A program made the position numbers and the translations under genes. This document shows, in pieces, positions 1 to 13,286 of a DNA stretch of 64,000 nt. Location: contig OX352774.1 in the NCBI GenBank assembly GCA_947095535.1, positions 41,122,496 through 41,186,495 on the forward strand, in the 5' to 3' direction. Below the pieces are notes generated by a model that was given only the letters and a program-made list of their open reading frames with translations, was not told the DNA's origin and made no database searches. The stretch is from Poecilobothrus nobilitatus (Eukaryota > Arthropoda > Insecta > Diptera > Dolichopodidae). The stretch's first letter is position 1. Each line of letters opens with the position of its first letter.

Positions 1-191
1 AAATTTTTTTTTTTTTTTAATGCATTTCTCTGCCGCATAATTGTCTTATACACAGCTTTCCCTGTTCAGGCGTGGCTGTACATGTCGTAAGGGGGAATAA
101 CTCTTACGACGTGTGTGGGATTCGAACCCAGACTCCCTCGGTGTTTACAGCCTATTTTATACGCTCTTTTCCACTAGGCCACCGAGACCCC
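1..191 (-). mobile_element. tRNA-derived SINE, subfamily A, cut by the window edge
   Basis: Read on the - strand it starts with a tRNA-like head (GGGGTCTCGGTGGCCTAGTGG) holding an A-box-like segment. A B-box-like GGTTCGAATCC follows near 120-130. The body contains CTTACGACATGTACAGCC and ends in GGCAGAGAAATG followed by a poly-A tail, seen here as poly-T at 5-18. The same head, body and tail recur at 46994-47132. The 3' end runs into position 1, so target-site duplication cannot be tested. An insertion of about 20 bases in the anticodon region, and the tail, argue against a functional tRNA gene. Confidence 0.8.
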
Positions 192-3100
192 TATATAAAA
201 AATTGATGTCCCCTTAAAATAATGTTTAGAAAAAATTTATTGAAGAATGTTCGACCAATTGAATTCGTAGTTATTTCTTTCAAGCTTAATGCATAGTTTC
301 AAATTCGTACTATTTTAAATACAGTATTTGATGTTTCAATTTTGGTAGCTGTTAAATTTCACCATTCGAAGAAACAATTTTTCATAACGAAAATTTTGAA
401 AATTCATAACGATAAAATTTTGTTTTCACTTAACAACGAACATATAAACTAACTAATATGTACTTGAAAAGCTTTAATTACTTACCGTAGAGAAAACCGC
501 TTTCGATAATTAAATTTTGCTTATTATTTGTGTATTATTATATACATTTTAAAATTTTATAAGCTTTTACTCTTTTTACCATTTCTTATAATAGTTTTAC
601 TCTAATAAGTTAAAAAATTATTAAATACAATTTTAGTTTTTTGGGAAAATCAAACAAGAGGGTGGGTTTAGGAAAAAGTAAAGAGAGAAACAATAGGAGA
701 ATGGAGATAGTAAAAAATTATCAATTAATTATATTATGATCAAATGATTTTATGAAAGAGAACGCAGCATCAACTTACTTAACTTTTATGTATAGTTCTT
801 TTATTTATTTTTATTTTTACAATATAGTTTTTTTTTTTATTTATAATATTATACAAACTATAAAGCTTTTTTGTGATATTTTATTTTTAAGACGCAAAAA
901 TATTTTTAGTATGAAAAGCGCTCGCGATTAAAAAACTTCATTTACGCGATTTCTCTATTTAAACCGATTACCATGCGGTTGTTTTTATTTTGAAAAAGAG
1001 ATAAAAAAAAAAACAATTATTAAATGATGTTTTTTTTATTTTAAAATATATTTTTTATTTCTTTTTTTTTGTTTTAAAAAACTGGCGGACGTAATTTCCG
1101 CTATTTTTAGCCAAAAGAAATAAAAAACAAAAAAAAAAAAACAAAAAGAAAATTGAACAATTGTTGTAATAAAAGTTGTATTTTTTGTAAAGGAAAACTA
1201 TTTTAATTACAAAAATATAAAAATTTTTAAAAAATTTTTGATATTTTAACACGAATTAATTTAACTAATATTTTGTTTTTATTTAAAAAAAAATCTCTTT
1301 TTAAATTATCCAGAGTGCTGTTAACTAATTTTTTTTTATATAAAAAAAAATAAATTAAAAAAACAAAACAACCAAAAATTATTAAATAATTGGTAATAAT
1401 GATCATATCGCACATAATAATACTAATTTTAAAATTAATTATTTTAATTTTAAGATTAGTTATATTAATATTGAATGTAGTTATTTGTATTATACAATTA
1501 ATTATTATTAGTTTAAAATTGAAAAGGTATAATTAATATAGTAATTGTAGTATAAAATAGTAAAAATATAGTTCGTTAGTTCCTTTTAAATTAAGATTAG
1601 ATATACTTATAATGTATATAATATCTTCTTGCGGGAGGTGTTGATCTTTAATAGATACTAAGAAAATTTAAGTCTCCTTGGTAGTGTACGAATTTTACCC
1701 ACTAAAATCACATTCCATGCAGCCAGTATAAATTATTAAAATAAATTTTATATACTGTATAATGGGTTTGTCACTCTAATTGCAAAGTATCAGTATATTG
1801 GTTGAGAAAACAGGATGAGGGAAGGATAGGGAATAAGAAAAAGTAATTTTGAACTTAAATTGTAGGAGTATGGAATTAAATGAAAATTTTAACATGTAGA
1901 TACAAGTTGACTGATTCCTTCAACTTCTGTATAATAAATAAATTCAATAATTAAAGATAGGTTTTTCAATTATTATCTATAGATATTTTTTAGTTAAATT
2001 TGATCAACAAACATTATTATTTTAACTCTTCATTCTGAAATTTATGATATTTATATTATGTAGAGTAAGGCAAAAAAAAATTGTTTTTAGTTTTATTCCA
2101 AAGCAATTGCAATTTTCTCCACTTAATTATTATTACCTTTACTCTTTTTAAATTGTTTACAATGAAATACTATAAAGTAATATTTAAAAGATATTCTAAA
2201 TATAATTATTAAAAAAAAAAATTAACTTTTAAATTTTTTTAAATATCACTTACATAAATAATAATTTTATAATCATTATTAACCTTATTTTAATTTTTTT
2301 AATAATAAATTTATAATGATTCAGTTACGTTATTAACTTAATAAATTATATTATTTTAATCTATTTCATTAAAGTAGTTCAAGGAAAGTATTGTAATCAT
2401 AAAAAAACAAAGAATTTAACTTGAAGTTCTTGATATAAGTATATCTCTGTAACTCAAAGATTTCCTCCTCCGAAAAATAATATTCTTGGAATTCAGTTAA
2501 TAGGTATGTTGATTAGTGAATAAAATATAAACGAGATACGACAAATTTTACTGTGTTTACATAATAAAAGTAATAAAAATTAAAGAATATCTAACTTAAC
2601 TTCCATTGACCAGGCATTGACACGAGTACTAAAGCTCATATAACCTATTGTTTGGTCAAAATAGAGGGATGGTGTGTAATGGGTTAATGTCCTACACAGT
2701 ACACACTAATAGAGAACTATTGCCCGTTTCACTCCTTTATAGTGTCCTTGCAAAAAATAAAACTAAAATTTTGTAGTTTTCTTTTGCATGATTCCTAATT
2801 AAAATTAACTCTTTGCCTGTTATATTGAAAACGACAGTAAAATTTATGAAATAGTGAGAAGTGCTAATCTGATTTTTAGTAAAACAAAACAAATCTTCTA
2901 AAAATTATAATAAAATTTCTTAGAAACTTCGTAATAGAAAACTAAATTTTATTCATATCCATATATTCATCTATAATAGTGCAGTCTATAAAATTTAATC
3001 GGCATGTTTAAAACCATGTTTGTAAAAAACAGACTTAGCTAAGAGAAAAGCTTAGTTTCTTTTATTGTATCTCGTTAGTCCGATTTCTACCAAAAGGATT

Positions 3101-4289
3101 ACTAACTTATTATCGGATAATTATTTCTGCTAGTTTAAAATATTGATGATTTGGAGATACATTAAAATGAACTAATAAAATAGATTTATTTGTTTCCATT
3201 TAATATAGTATATAGGTAAATAACGTCTTAGAAATACAGAGACTCATTAATATAATATTTTATTAAGTCTTTAAGTCTTTTTATTAAATTTATTTTGTTT
3301 ATTTTCACCACTACAAGAATGATAGGTCATCCACTAAATTCATTTATTGATCATATTTTCACTAAGCCGTTCATTACTCGTCTGTACCTGAAACAATTCT
3401 ATGAACGCAAATATTTTTATTTCTACATCATCTATTAACTATTTTTTTTTTAATTTGTTCGATAATCAGTTAAAAAAATTATTAGAAAAATAATTAGTCC
3501 GTAAGTCTACTGCTTGATGCTCTAAAATTAAAACAAAAAAAAAATTTTATAATCGCATTGAAATCAAAAATTATTAAAACAAAAACTTTTAATTTTATTA
3601 ACTTAAATAATAAAAAAAAACGGATTTGAAGTTAAATTAATGATAAGAAATCAAAACAAGTAAGAAAATTTTTTTAAAGTACCTACTTATAAAAAAAATC
3701 ACAATAATCACAAGTAAATTAAAAATTTGTAATATAAACATTTTGCTTTTTCTTTTAATAATGCTTTAAAAAGTGTTGATAGCTAAATCTATTAATAAAT
3801 TTTGTTTCTATTTGAATTTTAATTATGTATTTTTGTTTTATTACAAAATCGCTTCCAAAACTTGAATACAAGTGTTCTATTTAAAATTAGATACTTTATT
3901 TCTTGTAAACAATACTGTTCTAGCCTCTAATCTAATCAGCACAATTCTAATTGAAAATAATTTTTCTTTTTTTCAAATGTCGCTTCTATAAATTTTTTCG
4001 TATAACATTATGGTTTGTTTCTCTTTTTTTTTTAAGATTAGATTTACTATTTATTCGTATTGGTTGGTTTACATGGCTGCTCTTTTCTTGCAGAGTACAA
4101 ATAGCATTAACACATTGATACCAGTAACCATTTTGATACCAGTTAATATTTTTTTTAAATTTATTTATAAGTAATATTATTATTTATGTGGTATTAAGTA
4201 TACATATATTTATTCGCTAGGTTCGCTATAGAAATATTCGTAGTTGCAAATTACTTCTTCTGTAATATTTGTAGATAAAATTCTTACAA
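192..4289. other. AT-rich noncoding stretch, no gene seen
   Basis: Only short ORFs made of Phe/Lys/Ile/Tyr codons occur, as expected by chance in such AT-rich DNA. Slightly more complex patches lie at 1625-1720 and 2600-2760, but I could not match them to a gene or to another repeat in the window. Confidence 0.6.
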
Positions 4290-5000
4290 CCTGAATTGAG
4301 GTAACCTGAGGATTTGAACGCGCACTCCCTTGGTTGATAAGCCATGCCATTAAAGATGAAGCCCCAATGTACGCTTTGCTTGCTTGGTTTGCTTTGTTTT
4401 GAAAAGCGAATAAACGAAACAAAGTAATCAAAGTAATTTTAAATCCCAATGTACGCTTTTAAATTGCTTGACATTTGCCATTTTAAGTTTTTTATTGTTG
4501 TTTATTTCGTTGTTTAAAATGGAAGATTTGCAAGATATTTGTGATATTTTGTACATCATATTTTTATTGTACGAAAACTACAAAGTCTTCAAAAAATAAA
4601 GAATCAGCGACAATTTTGGGTTCGGGACATATATTTGGATCGCAAAGTACATGAGCTTTATGAGAGTATATTTGCAAAATTAAAACAAGATCATGCAAAA
4701 TTAAAAATTTACCAAATATTTTCGAATTCAATAATTCAAATATTTATTTAAAAATAAAATTCTCTTTGACGTTTTAAATATTATTTTAAACGTTAAAGTA
4801 ATAAAGCAAAGCATCTAATTGAAAATTTGGTCAATTTTGAACTTTTCTTACTTTGTATCGCTTTGATTACTTTGTCATTGGGCGTTGCTACATAAGATAC
4901 AATGTAATTTATTTCAACTGTCAAGGCGTGTAAAACAAGCGAAGCAAACAAAGCGTACAATTGGGCCTTCACCTTAACCACTCGACATCTGAGTCACCTT
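4290..5000 (-). mobile_element. Degenerate SINE split by a later insertion
   Basis: At 4290-4349 the - strand resembles the B-box half of the SINEs at 20993-21266 and 46994-47132; note TTTGAACGCGCACTCCCTTGG and GATAAGCCATGCC on the + strand. The sequence then breaks. After the TTAA at 4974-4977 it resumes with CCACTCGACATCTGAGTCACC, which resembles the A-box half. The gap is filled by the 620-bp inverted-repeat element at 4354-4973, so this older SINE was the target site. Confidence 0.55.
4354..4973. mobile_element. Inverted-repeat element flanked by TTAA (MITE-like)
   Basis: TTAA occurs directly at both borders (4350-4353 and 4974-4977). The ends are imperfect inverted repeats of about 40 bp: AGATGAAGCCCCAATGTACG on the left against GGTGAAGGCCCAATTGTACG on the right, both followed by CTTTG. 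A second, perfect inverted pair, CAAAGTAATCAAAG, lies further in (4420-4433 against 4861-4874), followed by CCCAATG on each side. No transposase ORF is present, so it is non-autonomous. TTAA target sites are typical of piggyBac-like transposases. That assignment is inference. Confidence 0.75.
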
Positions 5001-6693
5001 TTTTATTATTTTTTACTGTATTTATTTTTTATTTTATTTATTTGACCCTATATATTTTGATTATCTAGGATTTTAAAGTATTCACAAAATATTGAAAGTA
5101 AAATGTCACAATTTAATTTGCTTTACTACTGATTATATTTTTGTTTCTAGTATGACTAACACGAAGCCAATTAATTATCATTAATATTACGATGTAGGTA
5201 CTTGATTTCTTTTAGGTTTATGTTATAATTTTTGGAAAAAAATATTGCATATTTGCCTTTGAGTCCTCAGTAAATTTTATAATAACTCTGGTAAATTGAT
5301 ATTAGTATACAAATTTATTGATATAAGACTAATATCTGCTAATATAGTTATGTATGTCGAACACATTTGTTTTTACTCTTAGTCGATATTTATTTTTTTA
5401 GTACATACACAATATGTCAGGACATTTCTGAAACTATTCTGAATGCAATACGAGTTCGAAAACTATTCTGAGTAAAATTCGAATTTGTAAATTCTTAGAT
5501 AATTCGTTGTGTTTGTCTATTCTAGACATATATGTTATATATGTAAACATAGATATAATATTCAATTAATTATAAGAGAAAATTAATATTCGAGTCATAA
5601 GTCATTACGTGTCCTTTAAGTTAGCAGTGTACAGTGTAAACATATTTTTTTTTAAATAAAAAAAATTGTTCAGGAAATAAAGAGGAAATAAAAAACTACA
5701 TAAACAATTAATGTAGGAAAAATGCATATATGTATCTACTGCATGTAAACTGTAATTGTTATATATATTTTACAGAAAAAAAATTAAGATAATATAACAA
5801 ACAGTTAAGTGATAAATAATAGATTAAAACTTTTAACTGGCTTTTTTTTTTTTTTTTTTTGGTGTCAAGAGTCAGGTTTACTTTTATAGATTATTGAAAT
5901 TAAATAATTGAAAAAAAAAAAAAAAAAATTAATTGTCTGTAAGACTGAATAAAATGTAAAATCGTTTAAGAACTATGAAATGCATCTTAGTTACAGAGTA
6001 CATGTAAGTCCAATAAAAATGGACATGATGGAATGGAAATATAATTACATTTAAATGTATAATTATGATTACATAAATAAATTAGATCAGAGTTATAGTA
6101 AGACTTTCATTTGTATAAGAACTATTTTACACTTTAATATTTATATTGAAAAAATATTTTAATGTTAGATTTAAATAAATATACTTAAGTGTTTTGGTTT
6201 TAAAAATTATTTTACTAATATTTTCTAATTCTTAATAAAAAATTTGCACAATTTCTGGCTTGTTATTGGGTAATAAGGGGGTTTGGCTAATTAATGTCGA
6301 CGTAATTAATGAAGAACATTAAATCAATAATAAACGAATTGAAATTTTCTTGTTATAAAAAAATACCATCAATCCATTAATTTTTTTTTAATATAAATTT
6401 TAAAATTTAAATCTTAAGAAATCAAATTCAAATAATTATAATCAGTTATTTTAATAGTTTATAAGTACTGTATTTATAATATGTATGTATGTACATATTA
6501 AATAGATAGCACACACAATATATATTTATTATCTAATAAATTATTTTATATATATGTATGTATCTATAAAATATAGTTAACAAAAAAATATATTTTATTT
6601 TTTCTTTAGTATTGAAACGGGTGTGCATTAATAAAGGTGTAACCACAACAAAAAGATAAGGTAATTTTTTACAATTTAATTTAAAAACAAAAT

Positions 6694-6723
<30 letters not shown>
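6694..6723. repeat. (AAC)10 microsatellite
   Basis: Ten uninterrupted AAC units. Confidence 0.95.
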
Positions 6724-6725
<2 letters not shown>

Positions 6726-7342
6726 AAATAAAAATTTTAAAGTTTAATGTCCGATAGTAATGTTATAATTAAGTGACATTTTTTTATTTTTTTTTGTTAG
6801 AAAATAGTGATTTATTTTTTAATTATTTTTGTTTTTTATCTATTAAAAATATTAAAAAAGAAAAGATAAAATAAAAATTTTAAAGAAAACAAAAATCTAA
6901 TTAATAAAAAAAAATCTTTGGAAAAGTAGAAGGAAATAAAACAAAAATACATTATCAATAAATATAAAAATGGGTCATTGGCTTTGCTAAAAAAAAGTAA
7001 ACGTATTTTTAAAAAATTTTGTTTATAAACAAAGAAAAAACGTGAAAAGAAAAGTAAATTTAAAGAAAAAAACTAAAAAAAAAAAAAAAAAAATAAGAAA
7101 AATAGACATATCAAGTAGTGAAATAATAATGAAAAGTCAACAAAAGAAAAACAAAAACAACAAAAAAAAAATTAAACGAAGGTGAAATATGGTTGTTTTT
7201 TTTTCTCACATTATTTTTTTTTGTTTTATTATGAAATTACGCATACATTTAAAAATAAATTCGAAAAAAATTTTTGTAAAATTATAAACAGAATTTATTT
7301 ATTCCATTTTTTCCGCATATTCGATACTTATTAATTAATTAA

Positions 7343-7442
7343 ATACATTATTCATACATTACATACATTACATACATTATTATATACATACATACATTAT
7401 TCATACATTTAATCTATGTACATACATTATGTACACATATGT
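7343..7442. repeat. Degenerate ACAT-type microsatellite
   Basis: Repeated TACATACATTA-like units interrupted by AT-rich bases, continuing into TATGTACACATATG. Confidence 0.7.
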
Positions 7443-8054
7443 ATAAATATTTTATTAATATTATATCAATAAAATTATTAAATTTAATTGTTCTATTATT
7501 AATCTTTGATTTATACTTTTAATTTTAATTATATATTGTTTTAATATAATTGATAAGGTTATCAGTAAATGTTTTTTTTTTTTTTTTGTATTATTTTAGA
7601 ATAATCTAATTTTTTAAAAGGCTATTAATTATTCTAGTTAGATAATGCACGTGCATATGCATATTATTTAGATTGTTCACTATTTTGGCAGACAATAATT
7701 CATTAATTGTTTCCAAGTTAAAATTAATTTTTATATAATAAATTAATAATTTAATATTAATAGTTTTTTTTTTATTTTAATTTTTCGAAATATTGTAAAT
7801 ACTTATACTTGTATATATATACATACAATTATATATATATATATATATTTTTTGTATCAGACATAATCTAACTTAATCTAACCATTAATTAAATTGTTCA
7901 TTTAGTGAACAATTACAAAACACTGAAATGTCATCATTGACAAAGGTTAGTAAGTTAGTAAAGATGTTAGTTGTTAGAATAGTAATAATTGTTACTACTA
8001 TACTGTTATTTCTAGTACTACTACTATGAACTACAATGCTACATTATTTACGCT

Positions 8055-8824
8055 TTTTATTTTTAGCACATTTTCAACAAAATTTTGAAAAAATGTGCCT
8101 ATTAGTTTCACTCTGTCCGTTCGTCCGTGGGTCTGTTTACAAAACTTCTACACCGTTAAAGATAGAGAAAAAAAATTTTAACCATTTTTAACCAAAATTA
8201 ATGTTGTAGAACAACTTTTTCTAGTAGCCCCACCCATTACAGAGCTACAGCCCATCAAACTTTGAAAAAATCCTATTTTTAAATGCGTATATCTCATGTT
8301 CTGTTTAACATTTTTTCAATCTGAAAACGCTATTACGACAGGATTTTATTTTATCTTTGTAAGTTAATATCAAAATTATATTAAAATGTATTTAAATTTA
8401 GTATTTAAATTTACCGTTATGTGAAAATCAAAATTTGCATCAAATGTTTACCTTCATAACTCCGGCACGCTTTTAGATTGAGACTTGAAATATTAAAGGA
8501 AGAAAAAACTTTTAGAATTAGTATAAGTTTCCTAAGAAATTTTTTTTGGACCACTCCCGGTTTGTGAGCTATTGAAAATTGAAAATTTGCTTTTTTTAGA
8601 CACCAATAACTTAGACACCTTATTTAGGCATCTGTAAAAAATTTTCTTCCGAAAGACATAAAAATTAAAGCTTAAAATTCGCAAAAAAATCCTATTTTCA
8701 CATTTTTTCTTATATAAAATTTTAAAATTTTGTCTCACGTCACAATAATTCTAAATAGTGTGTATTATCTCTTGGAAATATGCGCTTTTAAAAATCGTTG
8801 GTTTATATTCTGCCTTGTTTTTTG
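8055..8824 (+). mobile_element. Interspersed repeat family A, copy 1
   Basis: The left end TTTTTAGCACATTTTC is followed by a short palindrome (GCACATTTTC...GAAAAAATGTGC) and a CCGT-rich tract in CACTCTGTCCGTTCG. The body carries CTACACCGTTAAAG and repeated sentences about 'CTCCGGCACGC'. The right end is GGAAATATGCGCTTTTAAAA then TTGGTTTA. The two termini form a short inverted repeat around GCACATTTCC. Related copies are at 11236-12562, 15886-16548, 24285-24545, 37010-37570 and probably 39530-39620. No protein-coding capacity is visible, so it looks like a non-autonomous DNA element; the superfamily is unknown. Confidence 0.75.
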
Positions 8825-10269
8825 CTAGAACCGAATTAGCAATTTATGTAATACAAACGTATATAATCCATAACTTTGATTGATCTTCCAACATGTCAAA
8901 AATAGATCAAAGTGAGTTACTTATGTAGGTAAAATTACCCAATATTTGAGTAACTAATCTTGTATAATTAAAAAAATTTTCTACACCAAAATACTATGAG
9001 GATCATATTTTTTACATATAATATGTTGCTAAATAGATTACAATTATTGATTCAAGCACATTTTGGCCAAATAATTTTTTTTTGATGGAGAACTCATTTT
9101 ACACAAGATTTATATGAAACACAAGAGAACACAAGATTTATATGAAATATTATTTTTATGAAATTAACCTTAAAGGTGTTTTAACGGGTTAAAAAATGCA
9201 TAATAAGATTCATGTTCGAAATTCGAAGAAAAATTGGAAAAAATTAATAATTAAACATTTTTGTGATCAATAGTAGTGAGATGATCATAATGATGACAAA
9301 AAATGAAAACTTTTGTAAAAGAATAAAAAAACACGATACATACCATTATACCAATATACTAGATCAGATATAAAAATACTAATTTTCACATAATAACTCT
9401 GATTTATACTGACATTTTATAGTTTAAAAAAAATCTTAAAATTAAATAAAAAACTTTATATGATTAATTTCTTAATTTTTATAAAAATGAAAGTTAATCT
9501 ATTTTTGTTAACAGATTAGCAGAACAAATTTTGTTACACATCTTAATAATATATGTACATATTATAATGTGACTTGTGATGATGTAAATCGAAATTTTTC
9601 GATAATTTTCCCTTTTGTGATCGTACATTAATTTATTTTCATTCCACCATGGACCAAAATTTAAAAAAAAATTAATTTATTAATTTCAATTGTAACAGCT
9701 AATTTTCGTAATAATTAAAAAAAAGCTATCATTCAATTTTATTAAAAAATTTTGTAGGCAGAAATATTTTTATATATGTAGTAGGTATAAAGGAAATATT
9801 AAAAAACTTAAATATGAGATCTCTTAAATTATTTTAATTTTCATTTTTTTTTCGCTTTTCATATTAAAATTGTGAAAATTTCACAAAATATCACAATTTT
9901 TTTTTTTAATTTTCTTAAATGAAGAAAAATTGATGATGAATAATTAAGTTTTCCTTTTAATTTTGTGTTAGTATAGGAAAATCATGCTTTTTTTGAATAA
10001 TTTTGTGTGATCATAACAAATATATGTATTTTTAAAATATTATGCATATATATATATATTTAGTGATAAAATGATAAAAAAATAAAAAAATTTTATTTAA
10101 ATGGAAATGATTAATCACCGTCAAAATACAACAAAAAAAAAAAAAAATAGAATTACAGTTTATAATATATACATATATATAAAAATAATATTTAGTTTTT
10201 TGTTTTGTTATTTAAAGGTTTTTTTTTAACAATACATATTGTCAATTGAAATATTACATACCTATATAC
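8825..10269. other. AT-rich noncoding stretch, no gene seen
   Basis: No ORF above chance length and no recognised repeat. Confidence 0.6.
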
Positions 10270-10450
10270 TTTTTTTTTCACGAGGGTCGGTGGGAAACTT
10301 TGAAAGTCACCCAGAAGAAATGCACGTGATTCTTCCGGATAGTGTTGGACTTTAACACACCAAAAACACACTCTTTGTAAACCAAACTTTAGGTTGCTAT
10401 CTTGCGTTGCGGGATAGGTATGTGGGAGGGATTCTTGGGAAAAAGGGATT
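10270..10450 (+). repeat. Interspersed repeat family R, copy 1
   Basis: Contains TTTGAAAGTCACCCAGAAG, AATGCACGTGATTC, ATAGTGTTGGACTTTAACA and CAAACTTTAGG in that order. The same ordered words recur in inverted orientation at 17175-17400 and 28530-28735 and, more diverged, in the same orientation at 25745-25890. No ORF. The boundaries are approximate and the class is unknown. Confidence 0.65.
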
Positions 10451-11235
10451 TAAAAAAAAAAAAAAAATTTAGGATTATGAGGGATGGGTATGAAAATTTC
10501 GAGGAACAATATGTTGTTTTCTTGAGGGATGGCTAAAAAATTTCAAAGAGGTATTTTTTTTAGGGATGGGTAAAAAAATTCGAGGAGCGAGAAGAAATTT
10601 GTTAATGTTCTTCTTAAACTTTATATTAGAAATGTTTATTTTTATCTTTGATTATATTTGTCTATGTGTTTAAAAATCTCCTATTCTTAATATCCTATTT
10701 TATACTGGGTTTTGTTGTGATTTTATTTATAATAATTTACAATTAACATGCATTGTATATTATATTGATTAAGTTTATCAGTAGGATTCATTTTTTATGA
10801 TAATGTCCTTTTAGTAATTGCATCTTAAATAGATTTAAAGATATAGCACCTACCCTTTTATGTTAATTTTTTCTTATAGGTTACAGTTTTCTTTATTCTC
10901 ATTTTTAACATTAATCTCAAATCATGTATACGTAATAATAAATATCAAATTAATTTTTCAATAAAAATTTACAAATTTACTTATCATTAATTAAACCAAT
11001 TAAATAATTTTCAAATTTTATATTAAAATGCTTTATTACACACGTACGAATATATTAATCAGTATTACCTCAATAAAATGTACATTATGTCTTAAATATT
11101 GAATTAATTTTACTCTGATTAATCAAAGCTCAATTACGAAAGGTGATTAATTCGTATATTAAGATTTGAGCGACATAACAACAACAATAATAAATAAGGC
11201 GTATAACAATAAAAATTCATAATAAAAAATAATAA
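10451..11235. other. AT-rich noncoding stretch, no gene seen
   Basis: The first part (10451-10590) has three loosely repeated phrases of the type 'GAGGGATGGGTAAAAAAATT', perhaps the decayed end of the neighbouring repeat. The rest is featureless. Confidence 0.5.
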
Positions 11236-12562
11236 AAACAAGGTAGAATGTAAACCAACGGTTTTTAAAAGCGCACATTTCCAAAACTCAATACAAACTG
11301 TTTAGAAGTGTGACTTACACAAAAATTTGAAAATTTCATGTAATAAGGAAAAATGTGAAAATAGGACATTTTTGAAATTTTGAGGGGCTGTAATTCCGGA
11401 ATCCTACATAACTAAGAAAAGCCGTTAACACACGTAAAAATGTATTATTAAAACTTTAATTTTCATGTCTTGTCGAAGAAAAATTTGTACAGGTGCCTAA
11501 GTTACAGGTGTCTAAAAATAGCAAATTTTCAATTTTTGAGGCGTAATAACTCTTAAAGAGGGGGTGTTACCAAAAAATTTTCTGAGGAAACTTATACTAA
11601 TTCTAAAAGTTCTTTCTTGTCTCAAAATTTCAGGTTCCTATCTAAAGGCGTGCCGGAGTTATGAAAAACGAAATTTCATGCAAAATGTGGTTTTCACATA
11701 ACGGTAAATTTAAATAGTAAATTACAAAATATTACATAATTTTGATATTGTTTTATATAGATAATAAAATTTTCGATCTTCTGGCGGTTTTAGATTGCAA
11801 AACTATTACGCATAGCCTGAGATATATACATCTGAAAATGGGGCTTTTTCGCAATTTTGAAGAGCTGCAACTTTGGAACCCTTTACAATTAAAATAAACC
11901 TTTAACACACGTAAAAATATATTATTGTAGCTTTAATTTTTATATCTTGCAGAAGTAAAATGTGTACAGGTTCCTAAGTTACAGGTGTTTAAAAATAGCA
12001 AATTTTCAATTTTTAAGCCCTAATAGCTCATAAACAGGGGGTGGTCCGAAAAAATTTTCTGAGCAAACTTATACTAATTCTAAAAGTTCTTTCTTGCCTC
12101 AAAATTTCAAGCTTCTATCTAGAAGCGTGCCGGAGTTATGAAAGTAGAAAAATCATGCAAAATTTGGTTTTCACATAACGGTAAATTTATATACTAAATT
12201 AAAAAAAGTTGTATAATTTTGATATTAATTTACAAAGATAAAAGAAATACCTGTCGAATGACGTTTTCAGATTGAAAAAATCTTAAGCAGAACATAAGAT
12301 ATATGCATTTAAAAATAGGGCTTTTTCAAAGTTTGAGGGGCTGTAGCTCCGTAATGGGGGGGGGGCTACATGAAAAAGTTGTTCCACAAAATTATTTTTT
12401 TTATGAGACCTACCTATGGTTAAAATTTTTTCTTTTTCTTTTTTCTTTAACGGTGTAGAAGTTTTGTAAACAGACGGACGGACGGAGGGACGGACGGACG
12501 GACAGAGTGAAACTAATAAGCACACTTTTTCAAAATTTTTTTGGAAATGTGCTAAAAAGAAA
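11236..12562 (-). mobile_element. Interspersed repeat family A, copy 2, with a 477-bp internal tandem duplication
   Basis: Inverted relative to copy 1. It begins with the TAAACCAACGGTTTTTAAAA / GCGCACATTTCC end and finishes with the CCGT/ACGG tract and GGAAATGTGCTAAAAAG. Within it, landmarks recur exactly 477 bp apart: TAACACACGTAAAAAT at 11426 and 11903, and TGCCGGAGTTATGAAA at 11651 and 12128. This makes it about 0.5 kb longer than copies 1 and 3. A 10-G run at 12356-12365 occupies the position of a CCCC(A/T)CC segment in the other copies. Confidence 0.8.
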
Positions 12563-12852
12563 ATAATAATTAACAGATAGAATAATAACAAAACAGCAAA
12601 CACAACGTCAGATTCTTAGTAAAATTCAGATTCTTAGATTATCAGAAACTTTTAATTTTTATGTTATACTTTTAATTTTCTATATTATATTCTATTCTTT
12701 TCAGTTTTCACTCTTTACCTAATTTAAATATAATACGTTGTTAAGATATTTTTTAGAGGAGCACGCCGTTTTTCTGAATAAAAAAATCTTGAAAAAACAA
12801 TCTTGAAAAAAAAATCCTAAAAAAAAAATCGTGAAAAGAAAACCAACTCCGC

Positions 12853-13030
12853 AATCGACCGACATCTGAAATAAAAAAATTCAAAAAGAATTATGATAAC
12901 GAAAGTGGTTTAGGATTTTGGTATTTGGGATTTTGGAATTTTGGCATTTTGGTATTTGGAATTTTCGAATTTTGGGATTTTGATTTTTGGGATTTTGTAT
13001 TTGGGATTTTGTGGCCAACGCGTTTGGAAT
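12853..13030 (+). repeat. Interspersed repeat family P, copy 1, with TTTTGG minisatellite
   Basis: The stretch AATCGACCGACATCTG...AAATTCAAAAAGAATTATGA leads into a run of TTTTGG(G/T)ATTT-type units of 8-17 bp (about 12906-13015), ending in GGATTTTGTGGCCAA. The same order is at 41876-42000 with a shorter array. The - strand ORF across it (Lys/Asn/Pro repeats) is a by-product of the array. Confidence 0.7.
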
Positions 13031-13286
13031 TTCTTGGTTTGTCAGAAACAAAATTGTTGAGCAGTATTCGTAATGAGGTTTTATGATAGTTAAATCTGGT
13101 TAAATTAATTGATCTTTTTATTAAACATTTTTTTCTTATTCTTCTTATGAAATCGACTTTCTTGCTAATCTTTTGGCTTGCATACTCCACGTGATAAAAT
13201 CGTTACTAACAATCACTACTAGATATTTTACTTCTGTTTCATTCATAATAGTTTTATCATCATCATCACATTTAATGTTAGTTTAT

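Larger units (their letters stand above)
5001..8054. other. AT-rich noncoding stretch with homopolymer tracts
   Basis: Poly-T and poly-A runs, TA-rich microsatellites and no coding signal. The AAC and ACAT arrays inside it are listed separately. Confidence 0.6.

Noticed and set aside
12283..12603. 106-codon - strand ORF with PSVRPSVRPSV
   Set aside because: Produced by the (CCGT)n tract of family A copy 2.
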